Assembly: GCA_905221605.1 (NCBI GenBank)
Contig: CAJNDS010002601.1
Span: forward strand, 28,501 to 92,500
Reading direction: 5' to 3'
Source: Symbiodinium natans
Lineage: Eukaryota > Sar > Dinophyceae > Suessiales > Symbiodiniaceae
Length of the DNA: 64,000 nucleotides
Shown: one piece after another, positions 54,851 to 64,000 of the stretch
How the letters are laid out: every line of letters starts with the position of its first letter
How positions within the stretch are numbered: the stretch's first letter is position 1
The notes under the pieces: model-generated
Database searches by the model: none
What the model saw: the letters and a program-made list of their open reading frames with translations, nothing else
Told to the model about the DNA's origin: nothing
Program-made: the position numbers and the translations under genes

Positions 54851-54952
54851 AGAGAGCCCAATACCCCGTAACTAAGGAGTATACCTTAAATTATAGAAGC
54901 CTTAATATGGTTCGAGGTGCATTCCTTACTCAAGGGTTCTTGGGCTCTTTGG
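54851..54952. mobile_element. Foldback element, family 6
   Basis: AGAGAGCCCAATACCCCGTA to GGTTCTTGGGCTCTTTGG, directly after the coding exon ending near 54847. Confidence 0.72.
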
Positions 54953-55186
54953 AGAGTAAACCCTAAACCCTAAACCCTAAACCCTATAGACTCTACAGCC
55001 ATGGTCCTCTCTGCTGCTCTGCCGCCGGAGTCCTGCATCTAGCGCGGCCAGGCGGGATGCCTCGCGCCTGAACCGGGTTTAGGGTTTAGGGTTTAGGGTT
55101 TAGGGACCGCGCCTGGGGGATGTAGAGCTTGGGGCCTGCTATGCTCGAGGAGGGGGGATTTCGGGTTTAGGGTTTAGGGTTTAGGC

Positions 55187-56872
55187 TTGGAAAGCGTGGG
55201 AGCGGGCTGGGCAGAAAGGGCAGCAGTCGAGTCCCTTGTGAAAAAGGGTTTCCAAGCCCGGATGCAAAAGGGTTTAGGGTTCAGGGTTCAGGGTTTAGGG
55301 ACACTCATTTTCATGTGTTCGCGAAGTCTTGGATGTTTCCAGCTGCGCCTGCCTTTTGCGGGTGGAGCAAGAACACGCTTGGAGGTTGGTGTTTCTGTAA
55401 GTGTTGCCTGTAACTTTTGTGTTGAGGACTTGGGCGCATGTTGCTCTTGGCTCTTGACTCAGAAGTTCTCAGAAGCTCCCCTAGAAAACTCATGCCGCCT
55501 GCGAAAGTCATGTAACTGCTGCGTGAGGGCGGAAAAACTTACATATTGTAGGGATCGAATAATTACTAGTCGTATTTCCGTATGGTCCCTTTATAGTTAT
55601 ACTACAATATCCCCAATACCCTATTCTAAGCATTAAGGCCCCTATATTACGCTCTAAGATGGTGTTTGGTTCTACTTTTGGCAGGTCGTGAACTGTCCGG
55701 TTGAAAGCTCCTGAAGGCATGAAGGCAGACGCGCCATGGTATTGTCTGTTGCCTTTGGTCAGCTTTGCAAGGATGAGCCTCATATGTGCTGTCAACCTAG
55801 CAGTGGTGTTGTGGAAACCGGCTAGATGTAGCCCAGGTCGTGTTCTGTTTTCCATTTTTGTGCAATGACATTTTTGGACAGCCAAAGTGCCAGCCGCCAT
55901 ACGGCTGTAGGTATGGGTGCTGAAATTCAAGAATCCTTTGGACTTTGAACAGGTCTCGTTGGTTGTTTTACACCCTGGACGGTTATGTGAAGAATCTGAT
56001 GGCTTTTGTTCATGGTTATGAGGTGGCGTGTAGCAAGACTGATGGTCATGCAAATTTGTAAACCCTAAACCCAATCCCTAAGAACCCTAAACCTCAAACC
56101 CGAAACCCTAAACCCTATATATACCACCCTAATCCCTAAACCCTATACCCAAAGCCCTGGTTGCTTCAATGCTCTCAAGGCGATTCAGTCCGCCCTAAAC
56201 CCTAAACCCTAAATCCTAAACCCTGAATCCGAAGCATGCGCCAAGGTTTGCATCGCTGTTTCGGTCCGGCGCCGCGCGCCCCAAGCCCAAATCGCAGGCG
56301 CTTTAGGGTTTAGGGTTAGCTTGAGTTTGGCTGTGGGCTTCCCTAGAGATTCCCTGCGGAATCCTGCGGACCAAATGAACCGTAAAGCCTAAACCCTATT
56401 CCCTGCTATGCGGGCGCCAAAATGACCCCAAACCCTAAACCTTTGAGGGCCAAACGTTCCCTACCATGCTTCGACCATGCCTATCAAATAGGTTCCTGAA
56501 AAGGTTCTCTAGCGGAGCTTAAGGTCCCTCCCCTTATGAAGAACTACAGTGGTTTAGGGTTTAGGATTTAGGTTTTAGGGTTTAGGGTACGTCCAGGGGT
56601 GTTTAGAGGATGCTGCAAGGTTCATCAGCAGGGCATGTCGCGTTTGGGACGTTTAGCGTCTTTGGGATTCTGTGTTGGGCCTCGGTTTCCGGGAAAGTCA
56701 GGAATTTGAAATGCAACTCACCAAGCTTCTGAGTCAGCCTAGACGTCCACGACCTAGACGTGCGTCCTTGTATATGTGTCTGAGAACTGGGAAGGCTAGC
56801 CGAAGGAGTTGGCCAATCGCTGAACTTGAAGTTTTACTTGCTTCTGTATTTCGCAGGCATCATGAACCCTAA
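55187..56872 (+). CDS. Unrecognised coding exons, cluster 11
   Basis: 55187-55259 reads GAGWAERAAVESLVKKGF. 55311-55512 is open on + (Cys-rich, LGACCSWLLTQKFSEAP). 56246-56297 reads VCIAVSVRRRAPQAQIA and ends at a GC donor (GCAG|GCGC). 56606-56655 reads EDAARFISRACRVWD. 56672-56872 reads ESQEFEMQLTKLLSQPRRPR and ends RRHHEP with TAA. 55520-56070 carries no + coding signal I trust; it may be UTR or intron. Confidence 0.38.
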
Positions 56873-57296
56873 GCCCCAAGCACTAAACTACTAAACTGTA
56901 AGCCCTCTTTTATTCTTTAGTGTTTTCTCCTAAACCCTAAACCCTAAACCTTAAACCCTAAACTGTAAGCCCTCTTTTATTGGTCTTGGAGCTTCGAGAA
57001 GATAGGGCGGAGGTGTTATCCACTGGCTCTTTGTAGGGGGTTGCGCCCGAGCTGAACTCTGCATCCCTCCGGCTTTTGGGTTGGGGGTTTAGGGTTTAGG
57101 GTTTAGGGGTTAGGGGTTAGGGTTTAGGGTTTAGGGTTCATTTATTTGTTTATTTGACTTATTGTTATGTTTTGTTGTTTTGTTGGGGGGGGGGGGGTGG
57201 CCCTTTAAAAGGTACGCAAGAACCCCAAGACAAACCCCTTACCTTCGAGCAAGTCCGAACTGCCTAAACCCTAAACCATAAACCCGAAACCCTCAG

Positions 57297-58200
57297 GCGG
57301 CCAGCCGGGCACCGGCACCTCGGCCAGCTGCGAAGGAGGCGCCGGCGAGCAAGAAGGCCGCTCCAGGGCTTCGACCCTTTAAAGGGTTTAGGGTTTAGGG
57401 TTTAGGGTTTAGGCCTAGGATCGTATTCAACAACGTTTTCAATGTTTCAGGGGTTAGGGTTTTAGGGCTGGGGGGTTGGGGGTTGAGGCTTCATGGATGG
57501 TGCGCCCCAGAGTCACGCAAGAGCATGAGTCATTCGGATTAATTTACTGATCCTCTTAAGGAGGGGGGGTTCAAGGAGGGGGTATGCACGACAAGGTTTC
57601 CGAGTACACCCCACTACTCTCTAAGGCTCCCTAGGCTTGTCTGGGTTCCCTAGAAACCCAAAACAGGACCCTATAGTGAAGTGGTTTTGGATGTTCCCCC
57701 TTGCACTAGCAGTCCTGTTGTTAGTTTAAGGGGTAAATCCCGAGACCCTACACCCGAAACCCTAAACCCCCCCTCCCTTAAGGACCCTATAGTGAAGTGA
57801 TTTGGGATGTTGGCCCCTTATCCTAACAGTCCTACTGTTAGTATAAGGGGGAACATTCCAAGAAGTGTACACAAGTTCATGCCCTACTAAACCCTACCCC
57901 TAAACCCCCTCCCTGAAGGACCCTATAGTGAAGTGATACTCAAGTTCGGGTTTGTTGTGCACTCGGTTAGTCAGTGCCCCGTCGTGGAGTGCTAGACCTG
58001 TGGCAAAAAAACTCCGTCGACCCAAAGGCCGGAAAGGTTTAGGGTTTAGGGTTTAGGGTTTAGGGTTTAGGGTTTAGGGTTTCGGGTTTAGGTTTGGAGA
58101 GTAATTACGCTGAGTGACTTACATCTGCTTGGAGGCACGGAAGCGGCAAAAAGCCAAGCAGAAGGAAGGCAAAGCGCATGTGCATTGGCTTGCCGAATAA
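57297..58200 (+). CDS. Unrecognised gene, exons with Ala/Pro/Lys-rich segment, stop at 58200
   Basis: 57297-57383, after CTCAG, reads AASRAPAPRPAAKEAPASKK and is a disordered linker by composition. 57950-58000 reads FGFVVHSVSQCPVVEC. 58135-58200, after GGAG, reads ARKRQKAKQKEGKAHVHWLA and ends E-TAA, a basic C-terminus. The segment at 57486-57550 is possible coding (frame uncertain). Between them lie foldback copies and a repeated 19-bp block. Confidence 0.42.
57666..57936. repeat. Foldback family 3 fragments within a repeated block
   Basis: The 19-bp block AGGACCCTATAGTGAAGTG occurs at about 57665, 57780 and 57917. After the first two copies lie family 3 elements (GGATGTT...GGGGGAACAT). A CCCTAAACCCC stretch separates the units. 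This looks like a tandem duplication that included an element. Confidence 0.65.
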
Positions 58201-58423
58201 AATGCATCACATATATACATATATATGTATAAAACTTACAATATTTGAATACACAAATCTAAACGAATAAATATTCATGAACAATAAATAGACAAGTAGA
58301 TAGGTAAACAAAATAGATAGATAAATAAATATAAATATATATATATATACATGGACATCATATTCAGATTATTGAACGTGTGTAGTGTTTCCATCTTGCT
58401 GCCGCCTTGTTTTCTCAGTACAG

Positions 58424-60087
58424 GAGGAACGTGGGAGTCGAAACCGGGCTGCTCCCCCCAGGATTGGGCAAAAACCTCAAGAAGCCCCCAGCCGCTAGAA
58501 GTGAGCTTGCCCTAAACCCTAAACCCTAAACCCTAAGCCGTAAGCCCAGCGGAGACTTTGCCGAAATGCTACGCCTTTGGGTCCGATCGCAAGGGGTTGG
58601 ACGGCGAAACGCACCGCAGGCAAGGCGATTGGGACGTCTTCGCGGGAAGCACGCACCTTGCCCGGCTCGGGGCTTGCGGGTGTAGGGTTTAGGGTTTAGG
58701 GTTTAGGGTTTAGGGTTTAGGGTTTAGGGTTTAGGGTTTAGGGTTTAGGGTTTAGGGATTGATCCGCTGATGGTCAGAGCCTGGGTTCGAAGAAGGGATT
58801 GATCATGGTGCTGCTTGGTAGCTAGCGTTGCTTTTGTTGCTTCATGGCATGGCTACATCGCATGCGGTCAGAGGGAGTTGGGATGTGAAGGCTTCCAGGG
58901 TGTGGGGGTTCTAAACCCTAAACCCTGAACCCTAAACCCCAACGTCTTGAATTAAAGAGGCCCTTCAGGCCTAGGCATGTGCTTTAGTTGGCCTGCTATC
59001 CAAGAGCCTGTCTCCACTGTCGGCGCCGCCCTCCACAAGAAGAAGCAGGTCCCAATCGACGCAGAAGGAGGCAGGCGAGCGTGCGTCAGCGTGGTTTCAA
59101 GTCCAAGTCCATGGAGAGAACCCCAGATCCCTTAAACGGGAATTCGGACTAACCCATACCAAGAGGCCCCAAGGCTCCGAAGCGGCCGAACTCCGTTCTC
59201 GGGGGCGCGGCGCAGCGCCTTAAGGGCTCCAGGCGCGCGAGGGGGAAAATTTGGGGTTTAAAGTTTGGGGTTTAGGGTTTAGGGTTTGGGGTTTAGGGCT
59301 TGGGGTTTAGGGTTTAGGGTCCAGAGGGTTTAGGGTGTAAAGGGTTTAGGGGGTTGAGAGGGTTTAGAGGGATTAGGGTCTAGGGTTTTAAGGGTTTAGA
59401 GGGTTTAGGGGGTGTAGGGGTTTTAGGGGTTTAAAGGGTTCAAAGGGTTTCAAGGGTTTAAACGGGTTCAAAAGGGTTTTTCAAAGTTTAAAAAGGTTTA
59501 GAGGGTTTAGGGGTTTAGAGGGTTTAGAGGGTTTTAGAGGGTTTAGATTTAGGGTGCGTAGGGTCTGCCACATGCTTTGCGCGCACCCCCACGCAGGAAG
59601 TGTGATGTGGTGCATGCCAAGGTTCACGTTCCCTCCCAATCCCGCCCCAAACGTATGACCTTGGTCAGGTTAAGTTCAGGGTTTTTCATACACCCAAACC
59701 CCAAACCCTAAAGCGTTACTGGCTTTGCAAACAATGCCCGAAATGGCCACCCGAAAAATACCTAGGGACCTGGCCTAGACAAATCGAAGTTCGAAGTGGA
59801 GGTACGGTCTGAAATTCAGGGGCGCCAGTTTAGGGTTTAGTGTTCAAGCACAGAAAATGCTGTTGCTGATCTCGGAGGCGCCTGAGACTTGGCTCGGCCA
59901 TGTACAGGCAGTTGGCCGTGTGCCTTTATTACCACAGTTTCTGTACTCCTACATTTCTCCTCCCCCTAAACCCTAAACCCTAAGGCCCAAAAACCCTAAA
60001 CCCTAAACCCTAAACCCCTTTTTCTCCTACGGCCATGACAGGTTCCGGTGTCTCAATGAGTCGCTGTACACCATGACGGGCCAGGAG
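58424..60087 (+). CDS. Unrecognised coding exons, cluster 12
   Basis: 58424-58515 reads RNVGVETGLLPPGLGKNLKK. 58549-58680 reads AETLPKCYAFGSDRKGLDGE, then RRQGDWDVFAGSTHLARL. 58996-59070 reads EPVSTVGAALHKKKQVPIDA before a GC donor. 59596-59615 (or longer) reads KCDVVH. 59790-59831 reads KSKFEVEVRSEIQGRQ. 59850-59975 reads AQKMLLLISEAPETWLGHVQ. 60042-60087 reads RFRCLNESLYTMTGQE with a GC donor. Likely successive exons of one gene; family unknown. Confidence 0.48.
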
Positions 60088-60706
60088 GCTCTGAGCCTTG
60101 GCTTCTACTGTAGTGTGTTTAGGGTTTTGGGGTTTTGCCTGTTTTTGTTTGCATTTGTCTGTGTGGGTGTGTGGGTGTGTGTGTGTGTGTTTTGTTTTGT
60201 TTTTTTTTTTTTGTGTGTGTGTGTGTGTGTGCTGTTGGGCTTGTTTTTGTTTTTGGTTTGGGTGCGGGGTTAAAGAAGAACTGGTTTAGGGTTTCAGGGC
60301 TTTCGGTTCTGATTTTGGGAACCCCCCCCCCCCCCCCCCCCCCCCCGGCTTTCCAAAGCGGTGTAACGCCTGTGTGTAGAGCTCTACATGAGGGTCCCGT
60401 TTTTGGTACCCTAAGTATGAGGGGCCATCTTGTAGTAAGGACCCGAACTTTAGAGAAGTGACCATGTGATTTGTAAAGTATGTATGTGTACCCGCGTGTA
60501 CAAAGTATGGAACTGGTTTGTTGTCTGCTCTTGGATTGCATGGACTTTGCTCTTGGATGGGCCTTGTTGTGCCCGGTTTGATTTCGCCTCTTGATGAGAT
60601 GTGGGGGTTTGCGAATGTGAGGGACCCCCTTCTATACACCTGAAAACAGAAATCCTTAAAATACGGCACCCCATTGTCGGAACCCCCCATGTGAGTGTGG
60701 TTACAG

Positions 60707-62285
60707 TGCCGATCGGGAGTCGAGGATCAGGGTCCGAGTTTTCAAGCCTTTGTGGACGAGTCAGCTTCTTTATGCCATGTCTGGTTTAAACAAGAAACTA
60801 CCATTTGCTTAAGGACCACCCCCAAAAAAGTAGAACAATCATCCCCAGATTGCCCTTAAGCCCCTAAACCCTAAACCCTAAACCCTAAACCCTAAACCCC
60901 TAACCCCTAAACCCTAGATAGCCGGAAAGGCTGAGAAACCCAAGCCAAGCCTCAGGAGCATGTTCAGTGATGACCCGTCCCTGGCGGAAGCATACCATGA
61001 GGTGGGAAGCAAAACCCTTTGGGGTTTAGGGTTTAGGGTTTAGGGTTTAGGGTTTAGGGTTTAGGGTTTAGGGGGTTGGGCTTTCGGGTTTTGTAAACTT
61101 CAAGTATCGGGTTCTTAGGGGAGCAGGGTTCAAGGGGGCTATGGAACCCCAGGTTCCCTCCCCACTACTCCCTAAGGCTCCCTAAGCTTCCCTAAGGTTC
61201 CCAAAGAGCCCAATATTGCTTAATTAAGGAATATACCTTAAATCATACTAAGGATCCCTATATGATTTAAGGCATTTAAGGAATATTCCTTAATTAAGCT
61301 ATATTGGGCTTTTTGGGTTCCTGAATGACCCGATGATTGAAGCCCAGTGTCCTGGGGGAGGTGGATGTTGCCATTCATGCCCTATATAACCCCACCACCG
61401 TGGAAGCCCTTACCCCTTGCTCCCTACTACAATCAACCACGAAACTTCGCACTTTTGTTGCTTCTGCTCCAGCGTGGCTAGGAGGAAGGCAACTCCCTCC
61501 CTTCTCCCCCGGTACACGCTTCCAAAGATCCCTTGGTTCTTAGTAGGGAATCACATGGCCCTTCATATACCCTTTAAGAGATTCTACAGGGTATCTCTAT
61601 CCCTTTGAGGAATTCTCAGGGGTCCCATTTATAGTTACCCTTTAAGGGGATTAACTGTAAACCCTAAACCCTAAACCCTATATAGGGTACCTCATTCCCG
61701 ACTAAGAACCAGCCAGAAAGACAGGGCTTCCGGGCGCAAGCCGCAAAGTGGCCGCGCAACCCGCTGGACGGCGTCATCAGCCCTTCGGTCTGCAGGTTCG
61801 GGGATTTGGGGCCTTAGAGGTTTAAGGTTTAGGGTTTAGGGTTTAGGGTTTAGGGTTTAGGGTTTAGGGTTCAGGGTTCAGGGTTCAGGGTTCAGGGTTC
61901 AGGGTTCAGGGTTCAGGGTTCAGGGTTCAGGGTTCAGGGTTGGGATGTTCCCCCTTTTATACCAACTTACAGGGCAGGTTCGTGGTTTGAGGCTTATACT
62001 ATAGCCCCCTTAGGAAGGTTTGTTTTGTTTACTTTCATTTCTGCAAGACCCCAAGAGAATAGTACAAGGATTGTTTTATGCAGGTTCTAAGGGGAGTAGA
62101 GTCTAGGGCTTAGGCTGGAGGCTAAACCCTAAACCCTAAACCCTAAACCCTAAACCCTAAACCCTAAACCCTAAACCCTAAACCCTTAGGCATCGGGGTC
62201 GTGGTCTGGGAAGTTCGAGTTGCCAACCTCTTTGACATGGCTCCTTGACCCCTCCCGTGCTGCGCAATGCTGGCTGGTTCACAGT
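60707..62285 (+). CDS. Unrecognised coding exons, cluster 13
   Basis: 60707-60790 reads DRESRIRVRVFKPLWTSQLL. 60912-61015 reads EKPKPSLRSMFSDDPSLAEA, then YHEVGSKT. 61337-61480 reads VLGEVDVAIHALYNPTTVEA, then LTPCSLLQSTTKLRTFV. 61714-61800 reads FRAQAAKWPRNPLDGVISPS. 62190-62285 reads ASGSWSGKFELPTSLTWLLD, then PSRAAQCWLVHS. Convincing as coding, but not recognised. These probably continue cluster 12. Confidence 0.48.
61201..61317. mobile_element. Foldback element, family 6
   Basis: CCAAAGAGCCCAATATTGCT to AGCTATATTGGGCTTTTTGG, with a strong internal palindrome TTAATTAAGGAATAT/ATATTCCTTAATTAA. Confidence 0.75.
61532..61710. mobile_element. Foldback element, family 8, with telomere-like insert
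   Basis: CTTGGTTCTTAGTAGGGAAT at the left and ATTCCCGACTAAGAACC at the right. A short CCCTAAA tract (about 61658-61678) interrupts the right half. Confidence 0.68.
61826..61943 (+). repeat. Telomere-like tract, TTTAGGG then TTCAGGG
   Basis: Six TTTAGGG then eleven TTCAGGG units, meeting a family 3 foldback arm. Confidence 0.93.
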
Positions 62286-62376
62286 AGGGAATTTAGGGTT
62301 TAGGGTTTAGGGTTTAGGGTTTAGGGTTTAGGGTTTAGGGTTTAGGGTTTAGGGTTTAGGGTTTAGGGTTAATGGC

Positions 62377-62483
62377 TTAGGATGTTCCCCCTTGTACTGC
62401 CAGTCCTCCATAAGGATTTGTCATAGGGGGTGGGGGTACTAAAGTCCCTATTAAGGACTGTTGGTATAAGGGTGAACATCCCA
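62377..62483. mobile_element. Foldback element, family 3, with 9-bp flanking duplication
   Basis: TTAGGATGTTCCCCCTTGTA to GGTGAACATCCCA. GTTAATGGC flanks it at 62368-62376 and 62484-62492. The left flanking copy overlaps the last unit of a TTTAGGG tract. A related left arm is at 61943-61960. Confidence 0.78.
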
Positions 62484-62518
62484 GTTAATGGCCGCTAAAG
62501 GAGAGACCAGCCCCAGAA

Positions 62519-62629
62519 CCCTAAACCCTAAACCCTAAACCCTAAACCCTAAACCCTAAACCCTAAACCCTAAACCCTAAACCCTAAACCCTAAACCCTA
62601 AACCCTAAACCCTAACCCTAAACCCTAAA
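62519..62629 (-). repeat. Interstitial telomere-like tract, CCCTAAA, about 16 units
   Basis: With the opposite tract at 62288-62370 it brackets the family 3 foldback element at 62377-62483. Confidence 0.95.
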
Positions 62630-62644
62630 CCACCCACGTCTTCA

Positions 62645-63860
62645 CCTGAGCCCCTGGACTTGGGCACAACAGCTCTCTATTGAAGGCCGCTGGGGTGCCC
62701 AAATGTCCAGGGCTCACCGTAAATCTCAGGGTGTAGGGTTTAGGGTTTAGGGTTTAGGGTTTAGGGTGTAGCGTTGCAGGCCTAGTACCGAGAGCCCCTG
62801 AAAGCCCCGCGGGAGTCGTGAGACCAACGCCAAGGCTGGTTGAGGCAGGAGGCCGGTCCTTCCGCAGGGTTTCGGGTTTGGGGTTTAGGGTTTAGGATTC
62901 AGGGTTTCGGGTTTGGGGTTTAGGGTTTAGGGTTTAGGGCCTGGGGTTTCGGATTTGTCCAGTCTGGGTTCAGAAGTGTTTAGGGTTCAGGTTGTAGGGC
63001 AAACCCACTCAAAGAGCAAGTTTGGACGGAGGGATTCATTCTTGCATGTCAGGATGCCCTGTAGCAGTACCTCCAGATCACTCCCACTTGGTAGCCCAGT
63101 GGTACCCTTCGTTTTTTTTTGGTTCTGGGGTTTCTCTTATGAAGTAACCAACCAAAAGAGGGTGCCCTTGCTATAAGATGGTTGCTGTGCTACCAAGCTC
63201 ACGTAAGGTTCAGGGTATCGAGCCGCGTGACTTTCATACATCCTTGAGCACGGGACCCTTATACCGGACCTTAAGGGTTACTTAGGGGTCATGTTAGGGG
63301 CTACTTAGGCTCTATAAGGTACATCTGGTGCTTATATAGGGGAATAAGATTCATACTTAGGCTCTATAAGGTACATCTGGTGCTTATATATGGGAGTAAG
63401 ATTCATACTTAGGCTCTATAAGGTAGATCTGGTGCTTGTATAGGGGAATAATATTATGGGTCCCTTCTAGGGGCGCCTCCTTATACCCCTTGACTGGCTG
63501 TGGGTGCGGAATGGATGTGGTCGGTTTAGGGTTTAGGGTTTAGGGTTTAGGGTTTAGGGTTTAGGGTTTAGGGTTTAGGGTTTAGGGTTTAGGGTTTAGG
63601 GTTTGGGTTTAGGGTTTAGGGCAGAGGGTTCAGGGTTTAGGGTTAGGGGGAACTTCAAAACCGGTTCTCTCAAACGAAAGACGGTTCCTCCGAAACCCTA
63701 AACCCTTTAAACCCGAAACCCTAAACCTCCTGTTTACAAAAAGAACAACCTACCCGTTTCATTCCTGTTCATTCCTGAGCTACTTCTGAGATGTAGGCAG
63801 TTTGGGTCCATCCTGGGTCGGTGCCAGGGTCAGGTGATCTGCCTCATGATCATGGGTTTC
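62645..63860 (+). CDS. Unrecognised coding exons, cluster 14
   Basis: 62645-62730 reads SPWTWAQQLSIEGRWGAQMS. 62790-62866 reads PRAPESPAGVVRPTPRLVEA. 62998-63055 reads ANPLKEQVWTEGFILACQD and stops at a GC donor. 63790-63860 may encode FGSILGRCQGQVICLMIM. The gene appears to continue past the window end. Confidence 0.42.
63087..63197. mobile_element. Foldback element, family 5
   Basis: CTTGGTAGCCCAGTGGTACC to GCTGTGCTACCAAG, starting 32 bases after a coding exon end (63055). Partial related sequence is also present near 9087-9165 and 41990-42085. Confidence 0.72.
63303..63455. repeat. Three tandem copies of a 53-bp unit
   Basis: Each unit carries ACTTAGGCTCTATAAGGTAC, ATCTGGTGCTTATAT and GGGGAATAAGATTCAT with few differences. 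Confidence 0.8.
63524..63640 (+). repeat. Interstitial telomere-like tract, TTTAGGG, about 15 units
   Basis: Last long tract in the window. Other tracts of at least five units lie at 1070-1145, 3164-3263, 3652-3706, 4485-4549, 15093-15160, 19346-19432, 19531-19600, 30758-30859, 50842-50933, 58682-58757 and 62125-62188. Confidence 0.95.
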
Positions 63861-64000
63861 CCTACCACCCCGCCCCCTCCCCCCCCCCGGTTCCCCCCTT
63901 AAATCACCTTAATTAGGCTTAATTGTCCCTGAAGAGCCTTAATTATGACATGACGGCAGTGATACTAGTAGCACAAGTGACATGACAAAGCAGCATGGTT

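Noticed and set aside
55508-56074. Minus-strand frame of 188 codons
   Set aside because: Rich in His, Asn and Thr with no motif, and it crosses a foldback-like AT-rich block. Kept out for lack of support, although the region has no convincing + coding either.
60119-60541. Overlapping frames on both strands through the TG-rich and poly-C region
   Set aside because: Low-complexity sequence gives long frames rich in Val/Cys/Phe or His/Thr. The real exon signal nearby is 60042-60087 on the + strand.
1-64000. Window as a chromosome end or subtelomere
   Set aside because: Telomere-like tracts occur throughout, in both orientations and between exons of single genes. No terminal array runs to either edge.

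Overview
The window looks like nuclear DNA of a dinoflagellate. Three observations support this. An exact genomic copy of the dinoflagellate spliced-leader core lies at 38969-38989. Coding sequence is cut into very short exons (some 21-35 bases) whose introns almost all start with GC (a few GA) and end in AG, mostly followed by G. TTTAGGG, the telomere unit known from dinoflagellates, is present in nearly every intron, in both orientations. There is no operon, rRNA or CRISPR array, and I recognised no tRNA.

Layout, nearly all on the + strand. 1-9679: the 3' part of a gene for a vacuolar-type H+-pyrophosphatase-like membrane protein; several catalytic positions visible here are replaced. 9.9-16.4 kb: unrecognised exons. 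16496-17974: the C-terminal half of a GNAT/FemAB-like N-acyltransferase (COG3146/DUF482 type). 18.1-23.8 kb: unrecognised exons. 23864 to about 48299: one calcium-dependent protein kinase (CDPK) gene, assembled exon by exon from the glycine loop through the kinase motifs to four EF-hands. One of its introns holds a 2-kb, 54-bp minisatellite. Another holds a single-exon retrogene (39067-39765) that still carries the spliced-leader relic. 48.8-63.9 kb: many further coding exons that I could not assign to families. One gene ends at 51787 and another at 58200.

Three repeat layers fill the introns. (1) Telomere-like tracts with locally homogeneous variants (TTCAGGG, TTTGGGG, TCTAGGG, TTGAGGG, CTTAGGG). 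(2) About ten families of roughly 100-bp foldback elements with terminal inverted repeats, some flanked by 9-13 bp direct repeats, resembling introner elements. (3) Microsatellites, poly-C/G runs and minisatellites. Telomere-like tracts have landed inside foldback elements at least three times, so the layers accumulated step by step.

Exon joins were made by reading only. Where intron phase and donor/acceptor agree with a known protein motif I treat them as firm; elsewhere boundaries are approximate. Unassigned exons are given as clusters, and gene boundaries inside clusters are not known.
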